A stretch of DNA of 64,000 bases, from positions 37,852 through 101,851 of the forward strand of contig CAJUFI010000004.1 of assembly GCA_910585665.1 (NCBI GenBank). Reading direction: 5' to 3'. This document shows positions 26,119-34,280 of this stretch, piece by piece. Numbering within the stretch: the stretch's first letter is position 1; every line of letters begins with the position of its first letter. A program made the translations under genes and the position numbers. The notes below the pieces were generated by a model. That model did not search any database and was not told where the DNA came from. It saw nothing but the letters and a program-made list of their open reading frames with translations. The DNA comes from an uncultured Acetatifactor sp. GTDB lineage: Bacteria > Bacillota > Clostridia > Lachnospirales > Lachnospiraceae.

Positions 26119-27696
26119 ATGGGAATTTATCTGAATCCGGGCAACATGGGTTTTTGGCAATCAGTTCGCTCAGAAATTTATGTAGACAAAACAGGACTGA
26201 TTTCATTTACAAATAGATGCATCAACACAGAGCAATGCTTTATGTGCGTCAGCAGGCCCCGGCGTTTCGGGAAATCCATGGCGCTTAAGATGCTTGCCGC
26301 CTATTACAGCCGCGGCTGTGACTCCAGGGAGCTGTTCGCGGGACTGAAGATAGGCAGCGATGATACCTTTGGGCAGCATTTGAACCAATATGACGTCATT
26401 TATCTGAATATGCAGCAGTTCCTGATTCGCGCCAAAAGGCAGGATGTAACGGAATATCTGGAGCTGGCTGTGATAGAGGAGCTGCGAAACGCATACGGCC
26501 AATTCATTCCGGCAAAGACATCCGTCCTGGCAGAAGCGCTTGAACGGATTTACGCAAATGCAGGCAGGCAGTTCGTCTTCCTGATTGATGAGTGGGACTG
26601 CGTCATGCGCGAACGGCAGGAATCCGAGGCGCTGCAGAAACAATACCTTGATTTCCTGCGCGATTTCCTGAAAGACCAGCCGTATGTCGCGCTGGCTTAT
26701 ATGACGGGCATCCTGCCTGTGAAGAAGTATGGGGCACATTCCGCATTGAACATGTTCCTGGAATACTCCATGACAGACCAGCGGATGTTGGAAGAATACA
26801 CTGGCTTTACGGAAGAAGAGGTCAAGGAACTGTGCGCACGGTATGACATGGACTTTGAAGAGGCCAGTCATTGGTATGACGGGTACCAGTTCAGGAAATA
26901 CAGGCATATCTACAATCCGAAATCCGTGGTGGAAGCCATGCTCAGCCGGATTTTCTCTAATTACTGGACTTCCACGGAGACTTACGATGCGCTGAAGATT
27001 TATATGGACATGGATTATGATGGCCTGCGGAGCGACATCGTGCAGATGCTGGGCGGAGGGCGCGTCAGGACTGATACGCGCAGCTTCCAGAACGACATGC
27101 GCAATTTCAGGACAAAGGACGACGTGCTCACGCTGCTGATTCATCTGGGATATCTCGGCTATGATGCCGAGGCAGAGGAAGCGTTCATCCCCAACAGGGA
27201 AATCATTCGGGAATTTGAGACCGCCATGAACGTCAGCGGCTGGGATGAGGTCATGCGCGTCCTGAAGGCATCGGAGCGGCTGTTGCAGGATACGCTGGAA
27301 GGGGATGCCGAAAGCGTGGCGGCTGGGCTTGACAGAGCCCATACGGAGGTCGCCTCCATCCTGACATACAATGACGAGAGCTCTTTGGGTGCGGCAATCA
27401 GCCTGGCCTATTACAGTGCAAAAAAGGATTACAAGCTGATACGGGAGTTTCCTTCGGGGAAGGGATTTGCGGACGTGGTGTTCCTGCCTCTGCGCCATAC
27501 CGGCAGGCCTGCTCTGGTGGTAGAACTGAAATATGACAAATCTGTCAGTTCTGCTCTGCAGCAGATAAAGGACAGGCATTATACCCAGGCTCTGGAGGGG
27601 TATGCGGGGGAGATACTGCTGGTGGGAATCAATTATGACAAAGACAATGTGAACAAGCCCCACAGCTGTATAATCGAGAAGACCATAAAGCAATAG
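26119..27696 (+). CDS. AAA-ATPase-like protein with PD-(D/E)XK nuclease domain
   Basis: The 525-aa protein starts MGIYLNPGNMGFWQSVRSEI behind GGAGGGAG. An N-terminal AAA-ATPase-like domain has SRPRRFGKSMAL as Walker A and FVFLIDEWD as Walker B. The C-terminal part has FADVVFLPL with PALVVELKYDKS, fitting the D-(x)n-ExK core of the PD-(D/E)XK superfamily. Proteins with this architecture are present in many copies in gut Clostridia and Bacteroidetes; their role is unknown and they may be selfish or defensive. A relic of a second copy lies at 22903-22950. Confidence 0.85.
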   Translation: MGIYLNPGNMGFWQSVRSEIYVDKTGLISFTNRCINTEQCFMCVSRPRRFGKSMALKMLAAYYSRGCDSRELFAGLKIGSDDTFGQHLNQYDVIYLNMQQFLIRAKRQDVTEYLELAVIEELRNAYGQFIPAKTSVLAEALERIYANAGRQFVFLIDEWDCVMRERQESEALQKQYLDFLRDFLKDQPYVALAYMTGILPVKKYGAHSALNMFLEYSMTDQRMLEEYTGFTEEEVKELCARYDMDFEEASHWYDGYQFRKYRHIYNPKSVVEAMLSRIFSNYWTSTETYDALKIYMDMDYDGLRSDIVQMLGGGRVRTDTRSFQNDMRNFRTKDDVLTLLIHLGYLGYDAEAEEAFIPNREIIREFETAMNVSGWDEVMRVLKASERLLQDTLEGDAESVAAGLDRAHTEVASILTYNDESSLGAAISLAYYSAKKDYKLIREFPSGKGFADVVFLPLRHTGRPALVVELKYDKSVSSALQQIKDRHYTQALEGYAGEILLVGINYDKDNVNKPHSCIIEKTIKQ

Positions 27697-28015
27697 AAAA
27701 CAACGCCAGCGCCCGGCAGGATTCCCGCCCTGTCGGGCGCTGCCGTTTTGCTCTGCTTTGTTGCCTGTTATGCTGTCGGCTCTCGTTCTGAAGTTCCCTC
27801 TGTAATAGCTGCCTGTCAATGCTGTCCTTGTCTGCTTTGTTCGTTGCCGTTGCCGCATTACGGGCAAGTTCCTTTATTTCCGTTATAAATTCAGCCTGTG
27901 TTTTTGTCTGTTTTGCGGCGGACGGAATGTAAGACCAGTTTGGCTGTCCTGTTGCTAAAGTTGCGCTTGTAACATTCTTTACGCCGTTTGCTACACTGTT
28001 TAACGATATACCCAT
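27629..28015 (-). CDS. Hypothetical protein, C-terminus probably lost
   Basis: From ATG 28015 (GGTGGT upstream) the frame gives MGISLNSVANGVKNVTSATL and then a helical charged region (ITEIKELARNAATATNKADK). After about residue 85 the sequence turns low-complexity (QHNRQQSRAKRQRP) and overlaps the 3' end of the opposite AAA gene by 68 bp. The overlap suggests the true C-terminus was replaced. The start resembles a conserved lachnospiral protein of unknown function that I recall only loosely. Region 28016-28357 has no other gene; it contains an inverted repeat CTGCCAGAA/TTCTGGCAG (28063-28115). Confidence 0.45.
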   Translation of the reverse strand: MGISLNSVANGVKNVTSATLATGQPNWSYIPSAAKQTKTQAEFITEIKELARNAATATNKADKDSIDRQLLQRELQNESRQHNRQQSRAKRQRPTGRESCRALALFSIALWSSRLYSCGACSHCLCHN

Positions 28016-28206
28016 AATAACCACCTGTCTGTAAAACTGTTTATACACTCACATCTAATGAACTGCCAGAAATATCCGGCTTTTTCAAAAAAGTGTTTCC
28101 CACGGATTCTGGCAGGGCTTGTTTTTTCTTACGCTTTAGCATCAAACATACTTTGACCGCTGCTTTTCATCCATGCATCTTGTGTTATCCCATATCCCTT
28201 TTCCTG

Positions 28207-28245
28207 TATCGGCGCTGCTGTATCTCATCGGCTGGATAAACTTAC
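28207..28245. repeat. 39-bp exact duplicate of part of the DUF3021 gene
   Basis: Identical to 31725-31763 inside the DUF3021-like gene (codons for ISALLYLIGWINL). It is isolated in non-coding sequence and does not continue the gene on either side. Confidence 0.75.
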
Positions 28246-28357
28246 CAGTAGGCGCAGCTGCTTAAAACTCCTACTATTTACTGACGACGCACAGCCTCAA
28301 TATATCTGGCGGAAATTTTTTTTGGAAAATTTTTCCAGAAAAATCCTGTTTATGTCA

Positions 28358-28386
28358 TTGCAATTTCCTCTGCCTTTGCGTATAAT
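28358..28386 (+). promoter_or_regulatory. Promoter of the type III antitoxin RNA
   Basis: TTGCAA (28358-28363), 17-bp spacer, TATAAT (28381-28386). Transcription from about 28393 would begin just before the first 42-nt repeat. Confidence 0.75.
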
Positions 28387-28392
28387 ATAAAT

Positions 28393-28548
28393 GAAAGACG
28401 CTTTACAGTGTGCGGCATGGAAACACTGTTTATTCAAAAACGTTTCACAATGTACGGCAGTGGAACATTGTTTACACAAACACGCTTCACAATGTGCGGC
28501 ACAGAAACATTGTTTACCAGCCTCTGGTGTGAGCCGGAGGCTTTCTTT
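28393..28548 (+). ncRNA. Type III antitoxin RNA: 42-nt tandem repeats plus terminator
   Basis: Three direct repeats of 42 nt start at 28400, 28442 and 28484, the last one shortened. Each can fold a stem around an 11-nt loop: CAGTGT/ACACTG in repeat 1 and CAATGT/ACATTG in repeats 2 and 3, a compensating base-pair change that supports a real RNA structure. The array ends in a hairpin (AGCCTC 28519-28524 with GAGGCT 28537-28542) followed by TTCTTT. Repeats, leaky terminator, then toxin is the arrangement of ToxIN, CptIN and TenpIN loci. The toxin would cut the transcript into single repeats that bind and inhibit it. Confidence 0.8.
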
Positions 28549-28581
28549 GACGAAACATCTACTGCTATGCGGAGGACTGTC

Positions 28582-29103
28582 ATGGTTGAACGCGGATTAT
28601 ATTATGCAACGGCCGATTTTGCTCAAATGATAAAAAATTGTGGCGGCACATGGAACGACACCAAACACCGCCCAATCGTCTGCCTTATCCAATCCAGAGA
28701 ACACGACGGCCTGTACTGGGCCATCCCACTGGGAAAGCTGAACCACCGTGATGATGCCGGACAGAAACGTCTCGATTTTTACCTGAACCTTCCTGAAAGA
28801 GATATCCGTTCTTGTTATTACCACATCGGGCGCACTTCTTCACAGTCCATTTTCTTTATCAGCGATGCTATACCTATTACTGATAAATACATAGACGGAA
28901 TCCATGTCGGAGGTGACAACCAGCACTATATCATCAAAAACAAGAATCTAATCTCCGAACTGGAGCGGAAACTGTTCCGTATTCTGTCCGTTGAAAATGC
29001 AAAGAAAAACTGTTTTCGTCAGCATATCACCGATGTGAAATGTTTTCTCCTGAAAGAACTTAAATCCGATAAACAGTCCCCGGATAAGCAGCAAAACAAC
29101 TAA
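28582..29103 (+). CDS. Type III toxin endoribonuclease (CptN/TenpN/ToxN class)
   Basis: The 173-aa protein begins MVERGLYYATADFAQMIKNC behind GGAGGA. It has a long helical C-terminus (LISELERKLFRILSVENAKK). KHRPIVCLIQSREHDGLYWAIPLGK resembles the N-terminal beta core of ToxN/AbiQ-fold RNases, and the length is right for that fold. I assign it mainly from its position after a repeat RNA and terminator. Which subfamily it belongs to is not certain; CptN-like is favoured because that group occurs in Lachnospiraceae. Such loci can act in phage defence by abortive infection or in plasmid stability. It converges with hipB copy 1, overlapping by 4 bp. Confidence 0.75.
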   Translation: MVERGLYYATADFAQMIKNCGGTWNDTKHRPIVCLIQSREHDGLYWAIPLGKLNHRDDAGQKRLDFYLNLPERDIRSCYYHIGRTSSQSIFFISDAIPITDKYIDGIHVGGDNQHYIIKNKNLISELERKLFRILSVENAKKNCFRQHITDVKCFLLKELKSDKQSPDKQQNN

Positions 29104-29399
29104 AATACATCACTCCTTTTTGCCCTCCGGCGGGAAGGGAGGTTCAGATTCTGGAGCTTCCTCCCGAACACATCGTCCTTAGCGACCAGCTCCAGATCCC
29201 TGTCCATTCCGCCCAAAGCATGCAACGTGGCCGCATATGCTCCCATTGCCACCGTCGGCGAGCCCTTTTCCACCGCCCATAAGGTAGCCCGGCTGATGCC
29301 AGCCCTCTCCGCCACCAGTTCTGTGGCAAGATTGCGCCGCAGCCTTGCCAGTTTTATCTGTTCTCCCATCTTTTCCAGGATTTTCTGTGTATCCGGCAT
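29100..29399 (-). pseudogene. HipB-like HTH gene, copy 1, 5' end lost
   Basis: The 99 residues from MPDTQKILEKMGEQ match copy 2 (32648-32965) almost exactly, with the HTH AGISRATLWAVEKGSP. Identity ends at about 29411, just upstream of codon 1 of this fragment, so the MSKKS start and ribosome binding site of copy 2 are missing. Only a TTG at 29438 could extend it. No hipA follows; the type III toxin gene occupies the downstream side. It may still be translated from the internal ATG, but I treat it as a truncated copy. Confidence 0.6.
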
Positions 29400-29550
29400 G
29401 ACAACCACAGTAGTGGCAACAGACAATGAGTATTCCAATCTGGATTAAATCCTGATATGTAACATACACTGTAATCACCCATGTTATGGGTGTCCAATCC
29501 CTTTCTTTCGTCTGGAGGTCTACTTGGATGCGACAAGCCGGATTTATATT

Positions 29551-30654
29551 TTATTTATGGTCTCCAGCAAAGCTTTTATTTTTTATCAGCTGTTTTTCCA
29601 CCTCCAGGAACCTCTCATTTCCGCGGACGAAATCATATTCTTGGCGCTCCAGCTCCTTCAGCCGGAGATTACAGGCGTTTCCCTTGTAATTCTGTACGTT
29701 ACCTGCCGGATTTTTCCTTAAACGGTTCACCATCGGCGCGGTGTAGGCTCCATCCCTCTCCTGAGCCGCTATAATGGCATATTTTCCGGTGTTCTCCAAA
29801 GCTTCCAGGGTCTTCTCCGCATTTTCTGTGGCTGCATATTGGCGGGCAAGGTAAGAATAATACTCGGAAATATAGTTTCCGTAGAACCCCACATTATCAT
29901 CCGGGAAAAGCAGCTTCATAAGTCCGATGCTGAATTCATAGATACAGACTTTCTCCTCCGCGGTATAATCTCCCTTTCCCGCCAGCCGATGCGCCGCCTT
30001 GCGGGCAGCTTCCGAAACCAGGGAAAGGATATACTGCTGCGTGATCTTCACCCCCTCTTCCCCACTCTGCGCAAAGGAAAACAACGCCTCTCTTGTGGAA
30101 TGGAAGCTTCCTCCCTTGCCCGCATAATAAAGCGCCTTTTCCTCATCCCCCAGCCAGTCATGGATATAGCACAGCGTCTGTATGGCATCCTCCCTCGTCT
30201 GCGTCTCATTGGACTCCTGTAGAATCTGCTCTCCCAGGGAAACAATCCTGTCCGTAGTTTCCCTGGAGCTGAACCCCTCTGCGAGCACTTTCAAATAAAT
30301 GGCAGACATCAGCTCCGACATCACCTCACATTCATTAGGGAACTCGCTGTACGCTTCTTCCCATAGCGCCAGGTTCTTTTCATTTTCACCGGCATTCTTG
30401 TACTTCGCGCTTTCTTCCTGGCATTGTTTTATCTTCTCCTGAATCCGGGATTTCCCCACATCCAGCAGCTCATCTACAGTTACGTCAAAGTAGATCGCTA
30501 TCTTCGGAAGCATGGTGATGTCCGGAAACCCCTCTCCTCTCTCCCATTTTCCGACGGACTGGTGCGTGATGCCAAGGTAAGCCGCCAATGTCTCCTGGGT
30601 AATGTTTTTCTTCTGACGCAGCCTGCGCAGCGTGTCCTTCAAATTAATCTCCAT
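29551..30654 (-). CDS. XRE-family HTH regulator with TPR-like C-terminal domain
   Basis: The 367-aa protein has an N-terminal HTH (ITQETLAAYLGITHQSVGKW) and about 290 residues of helical repeats resembling TPRs (LALWEEAYSEFPNECEVMSE; ALYYAGKGG). This layout is that of peptide- or ligand-sensing regulators of Clostridia. GTGAGGT lies 6 bp before the ATG. Its promoter is at 30702-30730. It is divergent from the LytTR operon, with 240 bp between, so the two may be co-regulated. Confidence 0.85.
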   Translation of the reverse strand: MEINLKDTLRRLRQKKNITQETLAAYLGITHQSVGKWERGEGFPDITMLPKIAIYFDVTVDELLDVGKSRIQEKIKQCQEESAKYKNAGENEKNLALWEEAYSEFPNECEVMSELMSAIYLKVLAEGFSSRETTDRIVSLGEQILQESNETQTREDAIQTLCYIHDWLGDEEKALYYAGKGGSFHSTREALFSFAQSGEEGVKITQQYILSLVSEAARKAAHRLAGKGDYTAEEKVCIYEFSIGLMKLLFPDDNVGFYGNYISEYYSYLARQYAATENAEKTLEALENTGKYAIIAAQERDGAYTAPMVNRLRKNPAGNVQNYKGNACNLRLKELERQEYDFVRGNERFLEVEKQLIKNKSFAGDHK

Positions 30655-30701
30655 ATCAGAACCTCACTTTTCTAAAAGTAATAAGCACTTATCCTGTTTC
30701 T

Positions 30702-30730
30702 ACTATACCAGATGCACCCAATCCGTTCAA
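30702..30730 (-). promoter_or_regulatory. Promoter of the HTH-TPR gene
   Basis: On the minus strand TTGAAC (30730-30725), a 17-bp spacer, TATAGT (30707-30702); leader about 45 nt. An ACCC-TAT-GGGT dyad lies just upstream near 30741-30751, in the region shared with the LytTR operon. Confidence 0.65.
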
Positions 30731-30894
30731 GAACCGCATAGTTACCCTATGGGTTCTTTTTGCAACTATTGGTTGTATTTCTTGACAGTACCCTTTTACC
30801 GTCCATCTCGAATCTGCCGCCACCTACGGCCAAAATATGGATTTCCCGCCAGGAATCAGATATAATCATCACAGAAAGCTTAGGAGGTGAGGAC

Positions 30895-31344
30895 TTGAAT
30901 GTTACAGTGAAAATCGACCCGGAGGTGAAAGATACGGAGGTCTTGATTACAGCGGAAAAAAGGAGCCGGTTCCTTTGCCGTCTTGTGGACGTCATAGAGG
31001 ATTTTGATAAAAAACCTACTGCTTCGCTCACCGGCCATATCGGCGACAGGGCATACCTGATTGATGTGGCGGACATCTTACGGATATATGCCGCGAACCA
31101 AAAAGTGTATGCCCAGACGGCCAAAGCAGAATATCTGCTCCGCCACAGGCTGTACGAACTGGAGGAACTGCTTGACAGGCAGCGCTTTCTGCGGATATCC
31201 AACTCCGAAATCATCCATGTCAGGAAGATTCAGGATATCGACCTGAGCGTTACCGGGAGAATCTGTATCCGTTTCAGGGAGGATGTGTACACTTATGTGT
31301 CCAGGAGATATATTCCAAAAATCAAAAAATCATTGGGGATATGA
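30895..31344 (+). CDS. LytTR-family DNA-binding regulator
   Basis: The 149-aa protein begins at TTG 30895 (NVTVKIDPEVKDTEV), chosen because AGGAGG lies 7 bp upstream; the longer frame to 30760 lacks such a site. The C-terminal 90 residues form a LytTR domain (LIDVADILRIYAANQKVYAQ; FLRISNSEIIHVRKI; YVSRRYIPKIKKSLG). The first 50 residues are a short family-specific extension. It has no receiver domain. LytTR-DUF3021 pairs are recognised two-gene regulatory units in Firmicutes, where the membrane protein controls the regulator. Confidence 0.88.
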   Translation: MNVTVKIDPEVKDTEVLITAEKRSRFLCRLVDVIEDFDKKPTASLTGHIGDRAYLIDVADILRIYAANQKVYAQTAKAEYLLRHRLYELEELLDRQRFLRISNSEIIHVRKIQDIDLSVTGRICIRFREDVYTYVSRRYIPKIKKSLGI

Positions 31345-31354
31345 GGTGATGTGA

Positions 31355-31822
31355 ATGAAGAAAACAATCTTTAAATGCGGCGTAAACGGGATGCTTTGGG
31401 GAAGCTTTGCCTGTCTGCTCTTTTCCATCCTGCTATCCCTGCGCCTGAACACGGGCGAATTCTGTTTTGTGCTGCCTGCGCTGGCGGCTGATTATGGGAA
31501 TGGAATGACTGCCGGGATTCTGCAGATTCTGGCCTTTCTCTGGCTGGGAGGGATGTGCGGGGCTGCGTATGCTATCGGGAACAGTACGAATCTGGCCTTG
31601 TGGAGACAGGCTGCGGGGTATCTGTGCGCTCTGACCGCCGGGCTTGGGCCGGTCTCATTTTTGGGGCGCTGGTATGAACATCTGTTCGTCGGAATATTCA
31701 GCTATCTGATTTTCCTTGGATCCATATCGGCGCTGCTGTATCTCATCGGCTGGATAAACTTACGGAATGATATTGTAAAAATAAGGAACGCCATCCAGGC
31801 GGACAAGGAGGGACTGCAATGA
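31355..31822 (+). CDS. DUF3021-like membrane protein
   Basis: The 155-aa protein has four hydrophobic helices and begins MKKTIFKCGVNGMLWGS. Family membership follows from the LytTR neighbour (10-bp gap), length and topology. It is the likely inhibitor or sensor partner of the LytTR regulator. Codons 125-137 are duplicated at 28207-28245. Its stop overlaps the start of the next gene (ATGA). Confidence 0.8.
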   Translation: MKKTIFKCGVNGMLWGSFACLLFSILLSLRLNTGEFCFVLPALAADYGNGMTAGILQILAFLWLGGMCGAAYAIGNSTNLALWRQAAGYLCALTAGLGPVSFLGRWYEHLFVGIFSYLIFLGSISALLYLIGWINLRNDIVKIRNAIQADKEGLQ

Positions 31823-32133
31823 ACAGACTATCATCTGACAGCAAAAAAATCGTTATCTGGCTGTGGGCAAATTATGGCATCTTTGCCGCCGCCTTTTTCA
31901 TCCTGGGAACTCTGGGCAGCGGAAACCGCACCATACTTTGGGTCAACTTCATCCTCGATGTGGCTATCTGCGCCGTATCGTTGGTGCTCAACATCCTCCT
32001 GTTTCTGCCCAGGCACAAGGTCTCTTTCCTGGGCAAGATTACGCTCATGATGATTACTTTGTGCCTGGCAGCGTTCACATGGTTCGCTTTTTTGATGCCG
32101 GAGAACGGATTGCCGCCGGTACTGTTCTGCTGA
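31819..32133 (+). CDS. Three-helix membrane protein of the LytTR operon
   Basis: The 104-aa protein (MNRLSSDSKKIVIWLWANYG) has three hydrophobic segments and no known motif. The ATGA overlap with the DUF3021-like gene shows translational coupling, so it is probably a third component of that unit. It might be regulated by the LytTR protein or be part of its membrane complex. Confidence 0.7.
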   Translation: MNRLSSDSKKIVIWLWANYGIFAAAFFILGTLGSGNRTILWVNFILDVAICAVSLVLNILLFLPRHKVSFLGKITLMMITLCLAAFTWFAFLMPENGLPPVLFC

Positions 32134-32146
32134 TAACCCTTCCCCG

Positions 32147-32317
32147 TCACAGCCAGACCGCCCAGTCCCCATAGTCGAAAGTGCCGCTCCCTTCCGTAAA
32201 CCCATTCTCCCATGGCCGGAAAGAACGGGAAAAATCGGACATCGCGCCCCATATCCCCGCCAGATTGCCGTCCCTGTCCTTTTTGGCCGGGTGCAAAAAT
32301 GTAATTTGATAATCGTT
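32147..32317 (-). pseudogene. C-terminal remnant of an unknown gene
   Basis: A frame without a start reads FLHPAKKDRDGNLAGIWGAM, then SDFSRSFRPWENGF, and ends FDYGDWAVWL-stop at 32147. It is bounded upstream by the stop codon of the hipA fragment. The text looks like real protein, but the family is unknown. Confidence 0.35.
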
Positions 32318-32633
32318 TTACCGTTTATATGCCATATCAAAAGCCGGAGCCATACGCTCCGCCTCACCTCTGCTCAATCCGTATTCCCGGGCCAGCTTTC
32401 TCCAATTGCGCTCCACGGTATCCTGGATTCTGTCCACTGTCTCCTTTGCCTGCTTTTCCGGCATCTCATACATTCCGGCCACGGACAATGCCAATCCAAA
32501 ATCTATCTGATTGCTGTCCTGGTCCACATTCAAAGGAGACGACTTCCCTGCCCTTTCCTCCGTCCATATGCAAAGTCCCCATCTTACCCGGATCAGGGCT
32601 TTTCCAGTTTTCATATACATATACTTTTCCCAT
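32318..32633 (-). pseudogene. hipA: hipA-like kinase gene with its middle deleted
   Basis: The ATG at 32633 starts MGKVYVYENWKSPDPGKMGT, the N-terminal domain of HipA, 15 bp after hipB copy 2. At GREVVSFE the sequence jumps, out of frame, to LNVDQDSNQIDFGLALSVAG, the last 60 residues of HipA, ending MAPAFDMAYKR. About 300 codons, including the kinase catalytic core, are missing. HipA phosphorylates glutamyl-tRNA synthetase in the model system; this copy cannot. The junction lies at a TTTGAAT-like sequence, which suggests deletion between short repeats. Confidence 0.75.
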
Positions 32634-32647
32634 GTCCGCCACTTTTC

Positions 32648-32965
32648 CTATCTGCTCCTTTTTGCCCTCCGGCGGGAAGGGAGGTTCAGATCCTGGAGCT
32701 TCCTCCCGAACACATCATCCTTAGCGACCAGCTCCAGATCCCTGTCCATTCCGCCCAAAGCATGCAACGTAGCCGCATATGCTCCGATTGCCACCGTCGG
32801 CGAGCCCTTTTCCACCGCCCATAAGGTAGCCCGGCTGATGCCAGCCCTCTCCGCCACCAGTTCTGTGGCAAGATTGCGCCGCAGCCTTGCCAGTTTTATC
32901 TGTTCTCCCATCTTTTCCAGGATTCTCTGTGTATCCGGCATGACAACCACTGATTTTTTGCTCAT
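32648..32965 (-). CDS. hipB: HipB-like HTH antitoxin, copy 2
   Basis: The 105-aa protein begins MSKKSVVVMPDTQRILEKMG behind AAGGAG. It has the HTH AGISRATLWAVEKGSP, a Gly-rich turn and a basic tail (LPSRRRAKRSR). It is the antitoxin and autorepressor of a HipBA-type module and precedes the hipA remnant by 15 bp. It is intact although its toxin is broken, and it nearly duplicates 29100-29399. Confidence 0.8.
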   Translation of the reverse strand: MSKKSVVVMPDTQRILEKMGEQIKLARLRRNLATELVAERAGISRATLWAVEKGSPTVAIGAYAATLHALGGMDRDLELVAKDDVFGRKLQDLNLPSRRRAKRSR

Positions 32966-33017
32966 TGCGTCACTCCTTGTGTTCAATAGAATAAACGCTA
33001 AGCAGCTTTTTGTCAAT

Positions 33018-34196
33018 TTAATTAAACACAACATCTCTGTCCATCATCACATCATAAAAAGGATCCTCCTCCCGCGCAAGCTCATATTCCATCCTGTCGA
33101 AAAGCAGGTTCAGCTTCCCCTCGTCCTCCTGGTATTTCCGGAACGCCTCAATCTGCCTGTACTCTATGCAGGTAACGTACTTATACAAAGGCAGCATGGC
33201 CTTCGCCTCCGCTTCGGTGAATGTATAAAAATTCCGAAGATACCTTAACGCATCCGCGATGCTCTGTATCATGAAATCCTGCGCCGTCCCGTTGTATTCC
33301 GGCAGGGCCTCCGGATCTCGGGACTGGGGCACATTGTAGTGATATCCGAACAATATGGTGTACAGGAACACGTTTATGGCCGTGTCCTTCCCGGCCAGGT
33401 TATAGTCTATCACGCCCTTGAAATGCCCCTCCTGGTCCAGCAGCAGGTTATCGCCAAAGTGGTCGCTCTGGAAGACAGATGTGGGCAGTTTTCCGTAGAT
33501 TTCTGCCAGCCTTCTCTTGTTTTCTTCAAACAGGCCCAGCACCCTTTCCCACCGGGGGAGAAAGCCCGGCGCGCGCTCCCTGACCATCGCGCCAAACGTC
33601 TCAACGCATTCCGTCACCTCGTCTGTCTCCTCCTTCGCGCCGAAGGGCTCCAGTCTCGTCCAGCCCGAATGATACGGAAAGAAATCGTAGTGCTTCCCGG
33701 CCACTTTCCCTAAAAACGCCAGCACCTCATCATGGTAGACATATCTGCCGTCCCGGTCTGTATACACGCTCTTCTCCAGGGCGCTGCGCAGATGGTATTT
33801 CGCGTACTCCTCTTCCCATGCCACGCACTCTTTTCCGCCAAAGCGGACAGTTTCCGCGTAATTGCCATGGACGCTTTTCCGGATTGCCGGGCTGTAGCAT
33901 CCCAGTTCCCGGTATGCGGCAATGATTTCGACCCATCCGTATATGCGCTCTTTCGAGGTGAAATCATTGGCGGCAATCTTGATGACGAACTTCTCTGCCG
34001 GGGAATCCTCTGCCCGAAGTCCATCTGCCTGAAGCCCGCCTGGACGAAACCCATCAGCCTGAGACCTGTCTGGCCGAAGCTCTACATAGACAATCCACCT
34101 GCTGTCATCTTCCTCCTGGCGTATTTCCTTCACTTCATGCGCAATGGCTCCTTCCTGATGGAAAAGCCGAAGCACCTTGTCAATCTCTTTCTCCAT
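33018..34196 (-). CDS. APH-family phosphotransferase
   Basis: The 392-aa protein has the aminoglycoside phosphotransferase/choline kinase fold: FVIKIAAND with a nucleotide-contacting Lys, the Brenner-type motif QSDHFGDNLLLD in place of HGDxxxxN, and KGVIDYNLAG with the metal-binding Asp. The substrate is unknown; the family includes homoserine, sugar and antibiotic kinases. Residues about 43-72 are an insertion of a 10-residue degenerate repeat (RPDRSQADGF / RPGGLQADGL / RAEDSPAEKF). Its 3' end lies 52 bp from the hipB start. Confidence 0.8.
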   Translation of the reverse strand: MEKEIDKVLRLFHQEGAIAHEVKEIRQEEDDSRWIVYVELRPDRSQADGFRPGGLQADGLRAEDSPAEKFVIKIAANDFTSKERIYGWVEIIAAYRELGCYSPAIRKSVHGNYAETVRFGGKECVAWEEEYAKYHLRSALEKSVYTDRDGRYVYHDEVLAFLGKVAGKHYDFFPYHSGWTRLEPFGAKEETDEVTECVETFGAMVRERAPGFLPRWERVLGLFEENKRRLAEIYGKLPTSVFQSDHFGDNLLLDQEGHFKGVIDYNLAGKDTAINVFLYTILFGYHYNVPQSRDPEALPEYNGTAQDFMIQSIADALRYLRNFYTFTEAEAKAMLPLYKYVTCIEYRQIEAFRKYQEDEGKLNLLFDRMEYELAREEDPFYDVMMDRDVVFN

Positions 34197-34280
34197 ATGT
34201 CCTTCATTCCTCCACTTGGAAACGTAAATATCCTCCCAGAATCTCCAGGCTGCTTATCATGCGGTGCGGCTCCGGGATGT

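Noticed and set aside
26203..27867. 554-aa open frame on the minus strand
   Set aside because: It is antisense to the AAA/PD-(D/E)XK gene, has unnatural composition and no start signals.
28400..28525. CRISPR-like array of three repeats
   Set aside because: The repeats are directly adjacent without spacers and are followed by a terminator and toxin gene, as in type III antitoxins.
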